A stretch of 64,000 nt of DNA from Diphasiastrum complanatum. Its lineage: Eukaryota; Streptophyta; Lycopodiopsida; Lycopodiales; Lycopodiaceae. The notes under the pieces were generated by a model. It made no database searches and was not told the DNA's origin. It saw only the letters and a program-made list of their open reading frames with translations. Every line of letters begins with the position of its first letter. The stretch's first letter is position 1. The translations under genes and the position numbers were made by a program. Below are positions 22,610 to 34,561 of the stretch, in pieces. The stretch is taken from positions 24,781,912 to 24,845,911 of the forward strand of contig CM055093.1 in assembly GCA_029204225.1 (NCBI GenBank), read 5' to 3'.

Positions 22610-23590
22610 CCAAACACCCCTATTGGACTCAACAAACATTGATGACTCTTTCTTTTGAGAGTTGGAATAGATTTGAAAAGATTTGACACCTAGATTTTCC
22701 TTTTCTCTTGACTAGTTCACTCAACTTTTGATATTCTTGAACAAAGGATGGATTTTGTTTCAAATACTTGAAAATCAAACTTAATCACTTTTTTTGGACT
22801 CACTCTTGACCCAAATAATCTCATTCTTGAGATTTGGATTGAATTTGATTTGATTTGACAACAAATTAAACCACTAATTTTCAAAAAAAAAAAAAATTCT
22901 ACACTAGATCACATAAACTTGACATGTATACTTGATTCAAACACACAAAGATCAGATCCAATCACCCCTTTTGGAATCCCTCTTGACCCAAAGAATCTCA
23001 CTCTTGAGATTTGGAATGGACATGAAATGGTTTGATAAGAATCTATGTCAAGAATCTTTCACCAAGCTTAAAAATTAGACATCTAGAGATTCACAAAGAT
23101 CCCGACCATGTATGAACACTCAAATATGGACTCCTCCTTGTTCTATACTCCCAATAGGATCACAACTTGACCCTCACCCTCTCACAAAGAAAGTTAAATT
23201 AGAACTTATTTGAGTTTCATACATACAATGTCAAATTGTGCTCAAAAATTGAATTCATTCACCCCTATTGGACTCCACCAAGTACCAATGACTCTACCTC
23301 TTTAGAATTGGAATGAAATTCAAATTTTCATAAACGTGATACTTCTCTCTCACTAAGATATGTGCTTACGAAGAGCTAATGCCACTTAGCAAGATTTGAT
23401 CACAGTGAAGAAGACAATTTTTCTACCAAAGTCAAGAAATGAGTTACTAGATCTTGCCCTCTACAAAGGAAGGAACTCTTAGGATTTTTGGATCAAACAC
23501 TACACATGTGACTCACACACCTCTATGACTCTCTTTCAAGCCAAACAAAACTCAACTCTTTGAGTAGGAGTGGAACACTGTGACTTAGAT
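22610..23590. repeat. Series of diverged short repeats in a retroelement leader
   Basis: About five blocks (near 22610, 22790, 22950, 23260 and 23520) share words such as CACCCCTATTGGACTC, TTGACCCAAA(G/T)AATCTCA and TTGAGATTTGGAATG. They lie upstream, on the minus strand, of the gag knuckle of the 10829-25287 element. No coding frame is supported here. Confidence 0.55.
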
Positions 23591-24002
23591 CTCAAAAATC
23601 ACTTCTAGAACTCTGCAACAATGCTTATCACTTGTATTGGTAGATTTTGCCTTTATGAGTGTTGTGCTCTAGAAATTCACTTAAGGTTTCACTTGGAGGA
23701 CTTATCCAAGGGTGACTTCTAGCACTTAGATGCTTCTAGTCTCAACCCTTTCACTCTTGAACACATCTAGAATGAAGGTACAATGGATTTCAATCTCTTC
23801 CCTTGCAAATCACTCCTTAATCTATGGTTTTTGGCAATCTTTCACTCTCAACTTTAATGCACACCCAAAGCATCTGAGAATCAGCTTTAATGTACTGTAA
23901 TAAAGCTTCAAATCATCTATATGATTGACCTATACCAAGAACAAATCAAAGGAATAGAAACAATGCATTAGAGAGCTTGAAAAATGCACTAGATTGACTA
24001 AT

Positions 24003-24375
24003 TTTGGGTGTATGAGGCATTAAATGCACCAAAACTGAATTTTATTGCTCAGATGTACGGCCTCACACATGTGGGAAGTATACTTGAAGCCCACAACAAT
24101 ATTTGGTACAAATATAATGATTCTATCTATCTATTCAAACTCACTACCTCAAGATTAGCTAGTTTCCAAAAACTTGCTAGTTTGGGTGTATGAGTAAATA
24201 TAGCATCAAACTAAAAAATATAGCTCCAAAAATGGTATTGTACGTCCTCACACTTGTGAACAGTACCCCTGCAGCCCACAACCAAGTTTTATGCACAAAT
24301 ATCAAGGCTAACTAATCTTCAAACTCGCCCACTCAAGATTAGTGAGTTTTCTCAAAAACTTGCCAATCTGGGTGT
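24003..24375. repeat. Diverged tandem duplication, unit about 185 bp
   Basis: Two adjacent blocks share CCTCACAC(A/T)TGTG, then GCCCACAAC, CTCAAGATTAG and a closing GGTGT word in the same order and spacing. The block lies in the leader of the 10829-25287 element, next to its primer site. Confidence 0.6.
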
Positions 24376-24408
24376 TGTTTAGATCAATGCTTTAATCTCT
24401 TGTACTTG

Positions 24409-24420
24409 GCTCTGATACCA
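24409..24420 (-). other. Primer-binding site, tRNA-Met type
   Basis: The minus strand reads TGGTATCAGAGC directly inside the LTR end TTTCACA. Confidence 0.92.
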
Positions 24421-25287
24421 TGTGAAATTTCAGAGAAATAAAGACCAAGAATGGATCTAGATCAGATTCTCAAGAGGTGTTGGAATCTAGGATACTTGAT
24501 CTACTAATCAACCAATGATTAGATCTAGAATTAGATCAATTTCCCATCAAAAATCTAGCAAGAACAACAAGCAAATGATTAAACTTGAGACCTACTGCCT
24601 TCACACGTGTGAAGAACGGTTCTGTATGGACTTATAGCAGAGAGTGAAGTACACAAGTGTTAGAAAGCAATAGAACCATAAAATCACAACACAAATATGA
24701 GAATACTCAATATATGCCTCCAAAACCAAGATCTTGCTTCATTGATTATCTCAAAGTGGATCCATCATGGATTAAATACAAAAATCATCATACTCTCTCT
24801 CTCTAAGCCACTTCCAACACATGTGAGACAGGTCATAGTGCTTATCCATATCCACTTTGGCTAAGATTCCATTAATTTGCCACATCATCATTGGTGGCTA
24901 GTGTTGACCTTCTAGATTCCTACAAATTAGGAGATAGGTCCTACAATCTAGGAGATTTGACTTTTGACTTGTATGAAAACTATATACAATGGATCGAAAT
25001 TTCTATATGATATTTCACACGTGGGAGACCACTCCTACCCATGTGATATAGCATTTTCTACCACTAGAATGGTGACAAGTGGCATAATACTACTAAACTA
25101 GTTTTTGGCCAATTTAGCCACTAGTTTCCAAATTAAATGATATGGACAACCTATGTGATCTATCTAAATGACTTAGGCATAGATTTCACATGTGGGAAAT
25201 AGGCTCCATACATGTCTAATGATGATAGGTACAAGTCACTATGGTATTTGCAAGATTTAACCAAGTTAGCTTTTGCCAATTTTAACA
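24421..25287 (-). repeat. 5' LTR (867 bp) of the 10829-25287 element
   Basis: Aligns along its full length with 10829-11680 with scattered substitutions. It carries several CACGTG or CACATG boxes, including the 14-bp palindrome TTCACACGTGTGAA near 24600. Confidence 0.92.
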
Positions 25288-25323
25288 GACTCTACATAAA
25301 ATCATCATGAATTTAGGATCTAT

Positions 25324-25335
25324 GCTCTGATACCA
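25324..25335 (-). other. Primer-binding site, tRNA-Met type
   Basis: The minus strand reads TGGTATCAGAGC, five bases from the LTR at 25341. It shows that a further minus-strand element hosts the 10829-25287 insertion. Confidence 0.8.
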
Positions 25336-25340
25336 AGAAA

Positions 25341-25879
25341 TGTCATGTGCCAAATCTAAGCAAATAGCAATTACAATGGAAGTAATGCTAGGAGCAAGAA
25401 AAGTACAAAGCATTCAAGATAGCATATCCATATAAAGCTAGAAACACAAATATCTCCATAGAATCCCAATAGAAATGAAAGGAAGAGTACAATGAATGGA
25501 AATGGAGCATTGACCATGTGGATAGGGCACATGAGACCTAGCAATGGAGATCCCTATGACTCACATTCACAAGAAGGAAGCAATAAGCTCTCACTTGCAA
25601 ATGAGCCAAAAGATTCACAAAATGATGTCTTTTGCCTAGTTATAGACAATGTTCTCACTTAACTTAAACTTAACTATCTTGAGGGATAGTTAGCCCTTGT
25701 TAAGTATTATTTAAACTACATTGGGCCCTTATTGGCCTATTATCCTTATTAATTACTTTGAAGGACCTAAAGAGGGAACCGCCTTGTTATTAAGGCTAAT
25801 AGCTCCTTTTGGGCCTACAAAGCTTACATTGGATATTATATTGGCTTGAAAAACATTGATGTACTAAAAGTACATGACA
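25341..25879 (-). repeat. 5' LTR (539 bp) of an outer minus-strand element
   Basis: The termini are inverted: TGTCATGTAC at the minus-strand start and CATGACA at its end. A primer site follows. About 32 bp of interior (25292 to 25323) then meet the inserted 10829-25287 element. No matching 3' LTR was found in the window. Confidence 0.75.
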
Positions 25880-26157
25880 CCATCTGAGGTTAAGACGGAA
25901 TCATCGTCTGAACCCGACATAAGGCTTCAAGACCTAGAGGTAAGCATACAATATCTCTAAATAAAATCAAAAATCTTTCAAGCTCCCCATCCTTGGAGCT
26001 GTTGGGGTACAAGGCTTGGCATTCGGCCCAATCCTGACAGTTAAGATTTTCACATGGCCTCTTATACTCTCATGAAAAGCTTTTGTCTGAAAGAAAATCA
26101 AGCTAGTAATTCATCAATTTAATGGTGACTGAAATTAGCAAAGAAATCGAATAAAAA
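25880..26157. other. Short spacer
   Basis: Between the LTR and the broken multi-exon gene. No feature recognised. Confidence 0.35.
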
Positions 26158-29100
26158 TCACCTTTGAAACTCTTTTCCCATTTTTGCATGGTTGAGCTGT
26201 CTATCTAAGAGGACGCTCACAACGACATCCTGGGAAGGAATGCCTTGCATGTTCTTCCACTTAGATATTCCCATATCTTGAGGAATGGGAGCAAGCGTCG
26301 GTTGAGTTTTTGTTTTCTTTGAAGAGGATACCCCTTTCGAAATCTGTCCCTTCATCTCAAACTTATCCCATTATGGGGATGTTTTAGAGACAACTATTTT
26401 TGAGCCTGTAAACTGTGGACCTTGCCCAAAACAAAAATATTATAAGAATCAATTAATGTTATATCAAAATCTGCTACTGTGGGACAGATAGCATGATCAA
26501 TAAGAACAATGAAAGGGGTCACTATTGCCTAAGTGTAGTAGTCTTTAAATTTTATTTTTAAATTATGTACATGGGAGTTGTTAGGTTCCCTGATCTCCAA
26601 GGGCCTATCGTTAGTCAGAGGGTCAATAGGTGGCCTCTCACATTGTTCAATATCCAAGATAAATGTAGTTTCTTGGACTTTTTTGTTTTCGAGAATTAAG
26701 GCATGCATTTTTGCCACATCTCTACTAGACTTATCTGGCTTAATGGAAATTCCAGTTCCTAGTTTTTGTAATGGGAGAGGCTGAAGCATCAACAGAGACA
26801 GTCTCTACGGAGGTACGTTTTCTCTTAGGGGGAGAGGGGATAGTTGTATCTCTGGAGGAGTCAAGGGGTTGGGAATTCTTTTGTAAGGAGGAGGCCAAGA
26901 CCTTACGAGAGGACGTTGATCTCACAAGCTTTGGCAAAACATGGTCCTCTTTTTTCTCCAGCACCTCAGCTACCATCAAAAGTGAAGCTTCCAGGGTCTA
27001 AAAAAAGTACAACAGTGAAAATGCTTTAGGTAAACCCATGCTCAGCATAAAGACAGACAAAATCATTAAAAAAAATGAGAGTGAAAGAAGAGAAATAACT
27101 TACAAGGGTCTTCAATGCATCATCAGAAAAGTTTCTCACTATCGCATGCTCACAAAGGTGTATCTTCATGGATCCATTCACCACAATATATAAATAAACC
27201 TTTTTATCAATGGCTTTTAACGAGATATTTGTAAAGCCAACGTCGTCATCTGCCATCGATACTTTGTGAAGCACATGACCTTGAGCTACAAAAGTAGTCG
27301 GGCCTTTGCCGACAGTCTCTGTTGTCCAGAGAAAACTGATTTGAGCCATTGTGAAAAGATTTGAAAATCAACAAGCATGAATAATACTTATGATAGAAGA
27401 TGCAAACATAATATCTAAAAGAAGAAGATGCAAACACAAGCTCTAGAAACAACATAGGTCTGCTCAAAAATATATGTATGTACCAGGTCATAGTGAGATT
27501 ATTCTCATGTGTGCACGATTAATCTTGTATGAATCTATTATGTATTCTTGGTTACTAGGGTTATTTGGTGTGCTTAACCTGGTTAGTGAACAGACATATG
27601 ATCAAGTATTGTGTTGGACGATTATTTGTAGAGTTAACGGATCTTGTTATGAAAGATTTATTGGCTAACTTAAAAGTGATTTGGATAAGAATCTAAATGT
27701 GGTGTTGTACTAGTAGAAATAAGCTCTACACTACACGTTTGAGATTTCTGAAACATTAAAATTAACTTAAGTGATTAAATTACTCTTGTAAAAAGTTAAT
27801 TGGTGAGACAGACTGTGTGAAGAAAATTCACCAAAAACTATTTGTTTATATATATTGCTTATAAGACGCATGATTTATGAATCATTGAAATTCATCAGTA
27901 AAATTATGTGCATAGAATATATAAAATTCTTGGTAGAGTACTTCTCAATCAAGAAAAAGGCTCAATTCATTTCAGATTGTGTCTCAGAGAGATCAATTAA
28001 ATAATGGATCTTAATGAATCCAAGAATGATAATTGAGTTTTCAAGGAATTCAGCAAAATTTTGATATGTAGAATTCAGTTCTAGTCAATAATCTAAAGTT
28101 TTTGGTGGTTGGAGATAGATATTTTAATCATTTTGGTATTCTTTCTATTTCTGGTTATTACATAGTCTGGGTTTGACTAAGAATCTAGCTTGAAGAATAT
28201 TCTTAAAATCTAGTATTCCCTTGGTGAAAAACATTTTAGAATGATTCTTAATACATTTTTTGAAGTGTGTAAAAGACATATTAAACTCTAGTATCCTTTT
28301 GGAATTAAGTATGACTTGGAATTTCAGTGAATTATGATTGATGAATCGTAAGAATCTAACTATTTGTGATTGACAAATCTTGAATGGATACTTAATCAGA
28401 GGATAATCATGAAATGTGATGATTTTTTTAAGTATGTTGATTAATTTCTAGTCTAGTAAATGAGTTGAGATTTTAAATCAGCATTTTGAAAAAGTATCTT
28501 ATTGAGACTTATGGATCTCACAAACACTTCTCGTTAAGTACATTGTTTTTTTTAATGAAGAGTTTTGCTTACTTTTAGTGGATTGTATTTTGCTATAGAT
28601 TGTAGTCTATACATGTTTGTGTACAAGTTCAACCTACATCTCCGGATTTATAAGAGAGTTAAATCTATTGAGATTCAGATGGATTTCTTGCATGAGATGC
28701 TAGAAATGGGGCTATTAACTCATTAGGGTAACTGTAGTACTCTAGATTGAGTTATGGTTGTCTGAGACTTGATGGATCTCCTAGAGATTTTGGTTGATTG
28801 AATTGTTGTATTTTAGATTATTCATATATTCTAAGAATATTTGTACCAAAAAGGATTATTATCTACAAGAAATTATAAACAGATTTTAGACTATAAGTAA
28901 AATGAATTTTCTTTAGTTTTTGGACTTGATCTCTAAATGAAAGGACTAATTTGCCCAGGGTTTCATGTAATTATGATTAGATGAAGGTGATTTCTTTATT
29001 TGGAAAAGATTAACCCATTTAAAATATTTATAGCTTAGTGTATATTTGGATTCTGAGATAGTATTCATGTTTGTGCAGAGGTAAACAATTGAAGAATTGT

Positions 29101-29435
29101 TGGGAAACTTTTTGAGAATAGTTGGGACGTGGGCCTGAGATGACCTGAGGCAGCAAGTTACATACACCTTGCGGGCTATGCCTAGGTACTGGATAAAAAA
29201 TTTGGCTTTTGGTTCATTTCATGTACCAAAGGCATCAACTATAAAGTTCAAATTGATTTTGTTATTGAAAAAAGTGGCATGAATGTCCATTGCCTTGAGA
29301 AAAAGGCTTAACACGTTGGAGCCATTCCGCCACTTGTTCAGTGTTGGCAAGAGCAAGAAGATCGTGCTCATAAAAAACAGTCCTCTGAATCGACGATCAA
29401 TGGGTCACGGAAGTTTCAGACTCAATAGAAGACAT
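26158..29435 (-). pseudogene. Broken multi-exon gene of unknown function
   Basis: A minus-strand gene model with consistent splice phases. Exon 1 is 29435-29166, donor GT-GTATGT, phase 2 if one extra T near 29312 is ignored. Exon 2 is 27335-27104, acceptor AATCAG, donor CTT-GTAAGT. Exon 3 starts at 26997 and runs to about 26420. A further coding block is 26355-26158. Exon 1 matches the 3' ORF of the gypsy element at 20263. Exon 2 encodes FLWTTETVGKGPTTF. Exon 3 is charged and contains PPKRKRTS, possibly a nuclear signal. Lesions: TGA 29399-29397, the extra T, TGA 29221-29219, a shift near 26750 and TAG near 26527. Intron 1 (1.8 kb) is filled by a dispersed repeat. Confidence 0.5.
27470..28950 (+). 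repeat. Dispersed noncoding repeat, copy 1
   Basis: Shares long collinear similarity with 53300-54900 and 57850-58740: GGTCATAGTGAGATTATTC, then TTAATCTTGTATGAATCTA, then CATATGATCAAGTATTG and later GATTGA(C/T)GAATC(A/G)TA. AT-rich and noncoding. It lies within intron 1 of the minus-strand broken gene. Confidence 0.75.
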
Positions 29436-29550
29436 GATTCCAGGTGAAATAGAAGTAGGAGTGTGCTGGCGGAAGTTCAAAAAGAAAATTTCAAGAAAGA
29501 AATTTTCAAAGAGCTCTGCTAGCATTTGTGAGAAATGAACCAATTTTTGA

Positions 29551-29562
29551 CCTTATATAAGG
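29551..29562 (-). promoter_or_regulatory. TATA-like box upstream of the broken multi-exon gene
   Basis: The minus strand reads CCTTATATAAGG about 120 bp before the exon 1 ATG at 29435. Spacing is right for a plant core promoter with a short leader. Confidence 0.45.
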
Positions 29563-32500
29563 GATTTTGGAGAGCATATTAGACAAAGTGCTGCTTCAAC
29601 AGATCAGTTCTAAAAAAAAATTGACTTCTGGTATTGTCAAAAAAGCTATCATAAATGTAGGCAAAGTTTCTGACCAATAGAAATGGCCGATGAAGGTTCT
29701 AAAGTTTCACAAAATTTGCCTAAGGTGATCCTTTCTTTGAACCTATTCCAATGCACTTAGCACTCTCTTGAAAGTCAACAAATGAACTCAAGAAGAATTT
29801 AAAAAGATTTGAAAACAATCTAGCTTTCTTCTAGCAAATCCTAGCACATAGAATGATGATTTCTTGATCACACTTGATCAAATCACAACATAATGAACTT
29901 TTACTAACTCCTAAGATTGAACCCTTCTCTTGAAAAAGTCCAAAAACTTAAAAACAAGAGATTCTATCAAATTTAGGGTTACTCAAGAAAAAATTTCTTT
30001 ATTCTAATCAGACGAACATATGATTGGCCTCAAGGTTTGGTCGGAGACATGCATCATAGTTGAAGTGAAAAATCCTATTAAATACAAAAATGGTTTATGC
30101 TATGCAATAAACATTGCTATAATGAACTTAAAGATCACTCATAGTCAAGCTAGGGAGTAATTCTACAAGCAAAGTGTTATGGCCCTTTGTACCATTAGGG
30201 GGTGCCTTGGACGTAGGGACCGAGCCTATTATGGTGAGTAGTCATCGAGTAGGACCACGGGATCACACCCGCATGCGGTATTAGCATGTGTGTTGCATCC
30301 TAGTATGGGATAGGATGTACATGCACTGTGGGTTAGGGATACCTACATGTAGTGGACATGCATGGGAGTTTGGCATGGGTTGATAGTATGTTTACATTCG
30401 TGCATGGCCCACATCAGAATGGCATGCAAATATACTATCGTTAATGCAAAGGATGAGAATATCATATATGGGTTGGACCCCTTTTCAAATTGATTTCAAT
30501 TTGACAACAAGAGAGCAAGATACACATCCATGCATTTTACTTTATGTTTACCAAAAATAAGAAGTGCCAGCATATAATGTCATATGAGCTAATCAAGACT
30601 ACTAGCCAAGTTGCCCATGAACCGTTCCCTTTTGTTCAAAGTCCAAACTTGACCTTTTTTTATTGCTTCAAAAACACATGTACTCTTTGTTAGTGTGTTA
30701 TCATGGAAGTGAATCTGATAGTACTCTCATAATCCCATCTAAGAAACAATGATTGGCATGCCAAGTTGAGCAAGACACTTCTAACTAACCAATAGTTGCA
30801 GCCTTGAAATCATTGAAAAATGTCATAACACCTTCCATGAGATGTTGGTCCTTTCTACATCAGCTCTATATTAATGAGTGTCACAGTTGGAACAATTTTA
30901 AAGTAACCCAAATTCACTTCCATATAAATGCAATCCTTGGAACAACCATAGTAAAACTTATTGTGCACTCTAACGGCACCAATCATCTTGCATGTTTCAC
31001 CCCTTGTTTTTGGCATTACATTTCAATGGGGAAGCTCCCATGTAGTAGATTATGAAGTAATTTGTGTAAGTAAAATATGTATTTCATAGAGTAGTAACTT
31101 TTGAAAAATAAACAAAATGAATTCAAAGAAATTTTTTACTTGAATAAACTAGTGACACTTGTGTCACTCCATTTGTACACTTGGAGATTTAACAAAACAA
31201 GCAAGACGTGTTGCAACATTCATATAGGGGCATACTAGACTCATATCATAATCAATGCTCGTCACATGAATGAAATATAATTCCTATTATCTTTTGAATG
31301 TCCATATTTACCATTGTGATCATATATGGCATCCAAGATATCACAAGAGAAGTAAATTTAGACACATCATCATATTTATCTATTGTTTTATTATTTCCAT
31401 CATAGCTTGCAAGTTTTTCACATTGATAACTAGACAATTAGTTTGTGTGTGGATCATTATACACTAACCTATGACACCGACATCTTTTATGTCTTTCATT
31501 ATGACCAAGACTAGACGACAAAGATGGATTTTCCTTCGAAACAACAACACATGGATTAATTAATAACAAAAACTATTATGGTGACAATGCATTTTGCTTT
31601 CTAAAGATGTACATGAGTTATTGTAAACTTATGATATCTTGCTATAGGTTGTAAATTAAGATAAATTAGCTCAAAATCTTTTATCAACAAATCCTGAATA
31701 CTTTCATTAATGTTTGTAAGAGAAGTTTTCAACCTTAAGGTAGACGTTGCAACATAAAATTGTGAAGTTCAATTCATATGATAATTGTTTGGCTTAAAGC
31801 CCTTTGGCCATAACTAGGCAAAAGACAATTGTAGTTGTAACTGATAAACATCTCCTTTCCTGATTTAATTTATCTACTTACACATACCATTACATAAATC
31901 TCTTTTATTTTTAGAAAAAAACCTTTTATTCCATTGAAATATTATTCAAAATCACAACACCTCAAACTAGGATAGGCGCATAGTGTGGTGGCTTATGTTG
32001 GTACATGGAGGTGAGACTTGGCAAATGGATTGAGTTGCCTAGGTCTTTGTTTTTTGTCAAACTCCCCCTATAGTTTTGTTGTGTTTCTATATGTCCCCTT
32101 TATTCTCAAACAAATTGTTGTATGGAACTACAAATTTTTTTGAACTTAGTCTATCTAAAGATGACTAAATTCTTCAAAATCAACTCAATTGTTGGACATG
32201 GGTCCCATGAGCTGTTTAGGAACAACCGACTTGAGCTCCAGAGCTAGTTCATGACTTGTGATTGCTTGATATTACCATAGGTTGGAGGCTCAATTCTAGG
32301 CTCCCTAAAATTTGCTCTAGGACTTTGCTAAAAAAAAAAATACGATCATTTCTTTTGCCAAAAAAAAAAAAAATCTCTGCCTTTTTTCAGAAATATCTTG
32401 GCCTGATCAGTGATGGCATAGATAAGAAAAAGATGATGTTACCTCATTTTGTTAGAGTGCTAAAAATATAAACCATGAATGGATCAATGGTCCAATAGGA

Positions 32501-32860
32501 TTAAGAGGTGGCAAAAGTGTGGTCCAATTATGTTTGAGCATTGTGTTAGCTCGTGGATCTATAGTATCATTGTACTTCTCACTTTGAATAATGCAATTTG
32601 GAGATCTAGTGGATTTTGAGTCTAAGTGCTTTTCTAGTTTTCTCTCTCTACTTGAGAGCTATTAGTAGTATTTTCTCTCTACCCAAGGTTAATTTTACTT
32701 ATTTTTATTTTGAAGTACTTCCCACACGTGTGTATGTACTTTGAAAGTGAGTTAATGCATGTAGTAGTGTGCTTTTGCCATTGAGAGTAAGATAGATCTT
32801 GAATTGCCTATTAACAAGATGGTGGTGGTCTGGTTAAATCTGCCTGTGTCTCATGTCATT
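29563..32860. other. Noncoding spacer
   Basis: No supported gene on either strand. A stretch from 30178 beginning TGTTATGGCC resembles the start of the LTR at 55095, but only for about a dozen bases. The rest is AT-rich with no repeat that I could pair. Confidence 0.4.
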
Positions 32861-32884
32861 GGGTCCGGTTCTATCTTTGTTATT

Positions 32885-33999
32885 CTAAATGTAATCTGAC
32901 TGGTACTGAGGGGCAAGATGTTTTTCAATTGCGAGATGACAGTCTGCTGCAGAAGTCCCGTATGAAGTCAATGGCCAAGAGGAGGTTACCAGCTCAGCCA
33001 AGAGCATGAGCCAAACGGAAGATCACGGAGCCGAAAGCTGTAATTGAAGGTGATCCCGATAGGTACTCATATGTGAGCACCCCGGTTCATGATGCAAATG
33101 TGGCTGAAGGGCTGCTTGATGATGAAGTCCCTGCGCATATTTCTAATAACGTGGTGGATGTCGAGGATGATATGACTGACAATGATTCTCTTGATGGTGC
33201 TGATCTTGACGAGGCCACTAACCTCGAGTCGATAAATATCCCTACAGATCTAACCAAGGAGGTGTTGGAGACTCCAGAATGTCTTTTTATTTCAAAAGTT
33301 GTTATGCTTGAACAGACTGATGTTGGCGCTAGAAGCCCTGGACCACCTGGGTTCATGTAAACACTCGTTGATATCTGTGACGGGTTGCAGTACTTGTCAA
33401 AAGAGGCGCTCCATCAGCCCAAAGACGTAGTCTTGTGAAGCCTGCGAGTTTGCCTGTTGACATCGTAAGAATGTCTTCATTAAGGAATGGTCAGTTCTTG
33501 GGACCCCTGCTGATACACAACGAGTGTTGTATGATATTGGTGACACTACGCCACAAGGCCTTCCGACTGCAGACATCGGTTATGGTGTCATCTGTTGATG
33601 CTGAACAAGCAGAATCAGAGGAGCTGCTGAAAAAGAGATAATAAAAGGAAACCTGGCTATCAGTGAGACAAGACTAACAGTGTTGAAAGCTGATAACGTT
33701 CGACTGCGCAAGAACCTATTGGGAGTTGAAGGCCACTTAGCAGCTGCTAAGGCTGAGTCTCCCCCCAATAGAAAGCGAAGTCCCATACTACCAGGTTGCG
33801 TATGCATTAGTTGCTTCCCAGGCTACTCAGTTAATGAAAGTGATCAATCAACAGATGGCTTCAATGAAAGAGCTCACCAGACGCCTAGATGATGAGAGGT
33901 TAAGACGCCGCCATAGCTCCTATGAGCTGTCGAAGTTGACAAACGAGAATGCCCACCTTAAGGCCGAGTTGAAAGCCTTAAGGACCCCTTTTGATAATA
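32885..33999 (+). pseudogene. Unrecognised coding relic with coiled-coil end
   Basis: A frame from about 32915 encodes basic KSRMKSMAKRRLPAQPRA, then a TGA (33007), then AKRKITEP and an acidic segment to a stop at 33358. Later frames give LAISETRLTVLKADNVRLRKNL and, after a shift near 33790, ELTRRLDDERLRRRHSSYELSKLTNENAHLKAEL. These heptad-like Leu/Lys/Glu patterns suggest a coiled coil, ending at TGA 34002. No family is recognised. Basic N-part, acidic middle and coiled-coil end could be an extra ORF of a plant gypsy element or a host gene relic. At least three lesions. Confidence 0.4.
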
Positions 34000-34328
34000 A
34001 GTGACTGGGTGTGGTCACATCATTAGTGAAAGACATGCCGTTAAGTTGTGAGTCTCTTTTTGGATACTACCCTTTGCCGAGTGATATGATTTGACGGTGG
34101 ACGCCGCTTGGTAGGGCGGTTTTATAACCCATTCTGTATCTAGTAGCGCTTGAGATATTTTTTCCTCCTACGTGAGGGATGTTTACATAGGCTCTTGTGC
34201 CTTCATATGTTACACAGGAGTTAGAGAGCAAGAGGGAGTGAGGATCTCTGATCTTATGTATTCTCGGTTGGTTTTCTTATCAGTTAATGATGAAAGACCA
34301 GTTTATGCCATGTTTTATAGGCAATGTG

Positions 34329-34561
34329 TATGTCATTTTTGCTGCTTACAGTTGTGTTGTCAGATGTTATGGTCACTTCTCTCTATAAATTGCGTCCAAT
34401 AAGAACTATCGTGTGATTGAACTATATCAGATAAGAACTATATTTAATAAGAACTATTGTATGTCATTTTTGCTGCTTACAGTTGTGCTATCCGATGTTA
34501 TGGTCACTTCTCTCTATAAATTGCATCCAATAAGAACTATTGTGTGATCAAACTATATCAG
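34329..34561. repeat. Tandem duplication of about 102 bp
   Basis: 34329-34430 and 34460-34561 both run from TATGTCATTTTTGCTGC through CACTTCTCTCTATAAATTGC to ACTATATCAG with few differences, separated by 29 bp. Confidence 0.85.

Larger units (their letters stand above)
10829..25287 (-). mobile_element. Large non-autonomous LTR retrotransposon, split by a gypsy element
   Basis: Minus-strand element with LTRs 24421-25287 (5') and 10829-11680 (3'). Both start TGTTAAAATTGGC and end GAAATTTCACA on the minus strand. A tRNA-Met primer site abuts the 5' LTR and a GAGGAGGAG tract abuts the 3' LTR. Flanks are AACTC (10824-10828) and GACTC (25288-25292), an imperfect target duplication with one transition. 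Removing the nested 12429-21187 element leaves about 4 kb of interior with a gag-type zinc knuckle and a long unknown frame. No protease, integrase or RT is seen. Confidence 0.82.

Noticed and set aside
26158-26997. Link between the late exons of the 26-29 kb gene and the coiled-coil relic at 33 kb
   Set aside because: Both have basic PKRKR-like parts, but no ordered block similarity could be shown.
30178-30480. Possible LTR starting TGTTATGGCC
   Set aside because: Only about a dozen bases match the LTR at 55095 and no primer site or purine tract was seen.
33087-33356. Minus-strand serine-rich frame
   Set aside because: Shadow of the plus-strand acidic segment; no motif.
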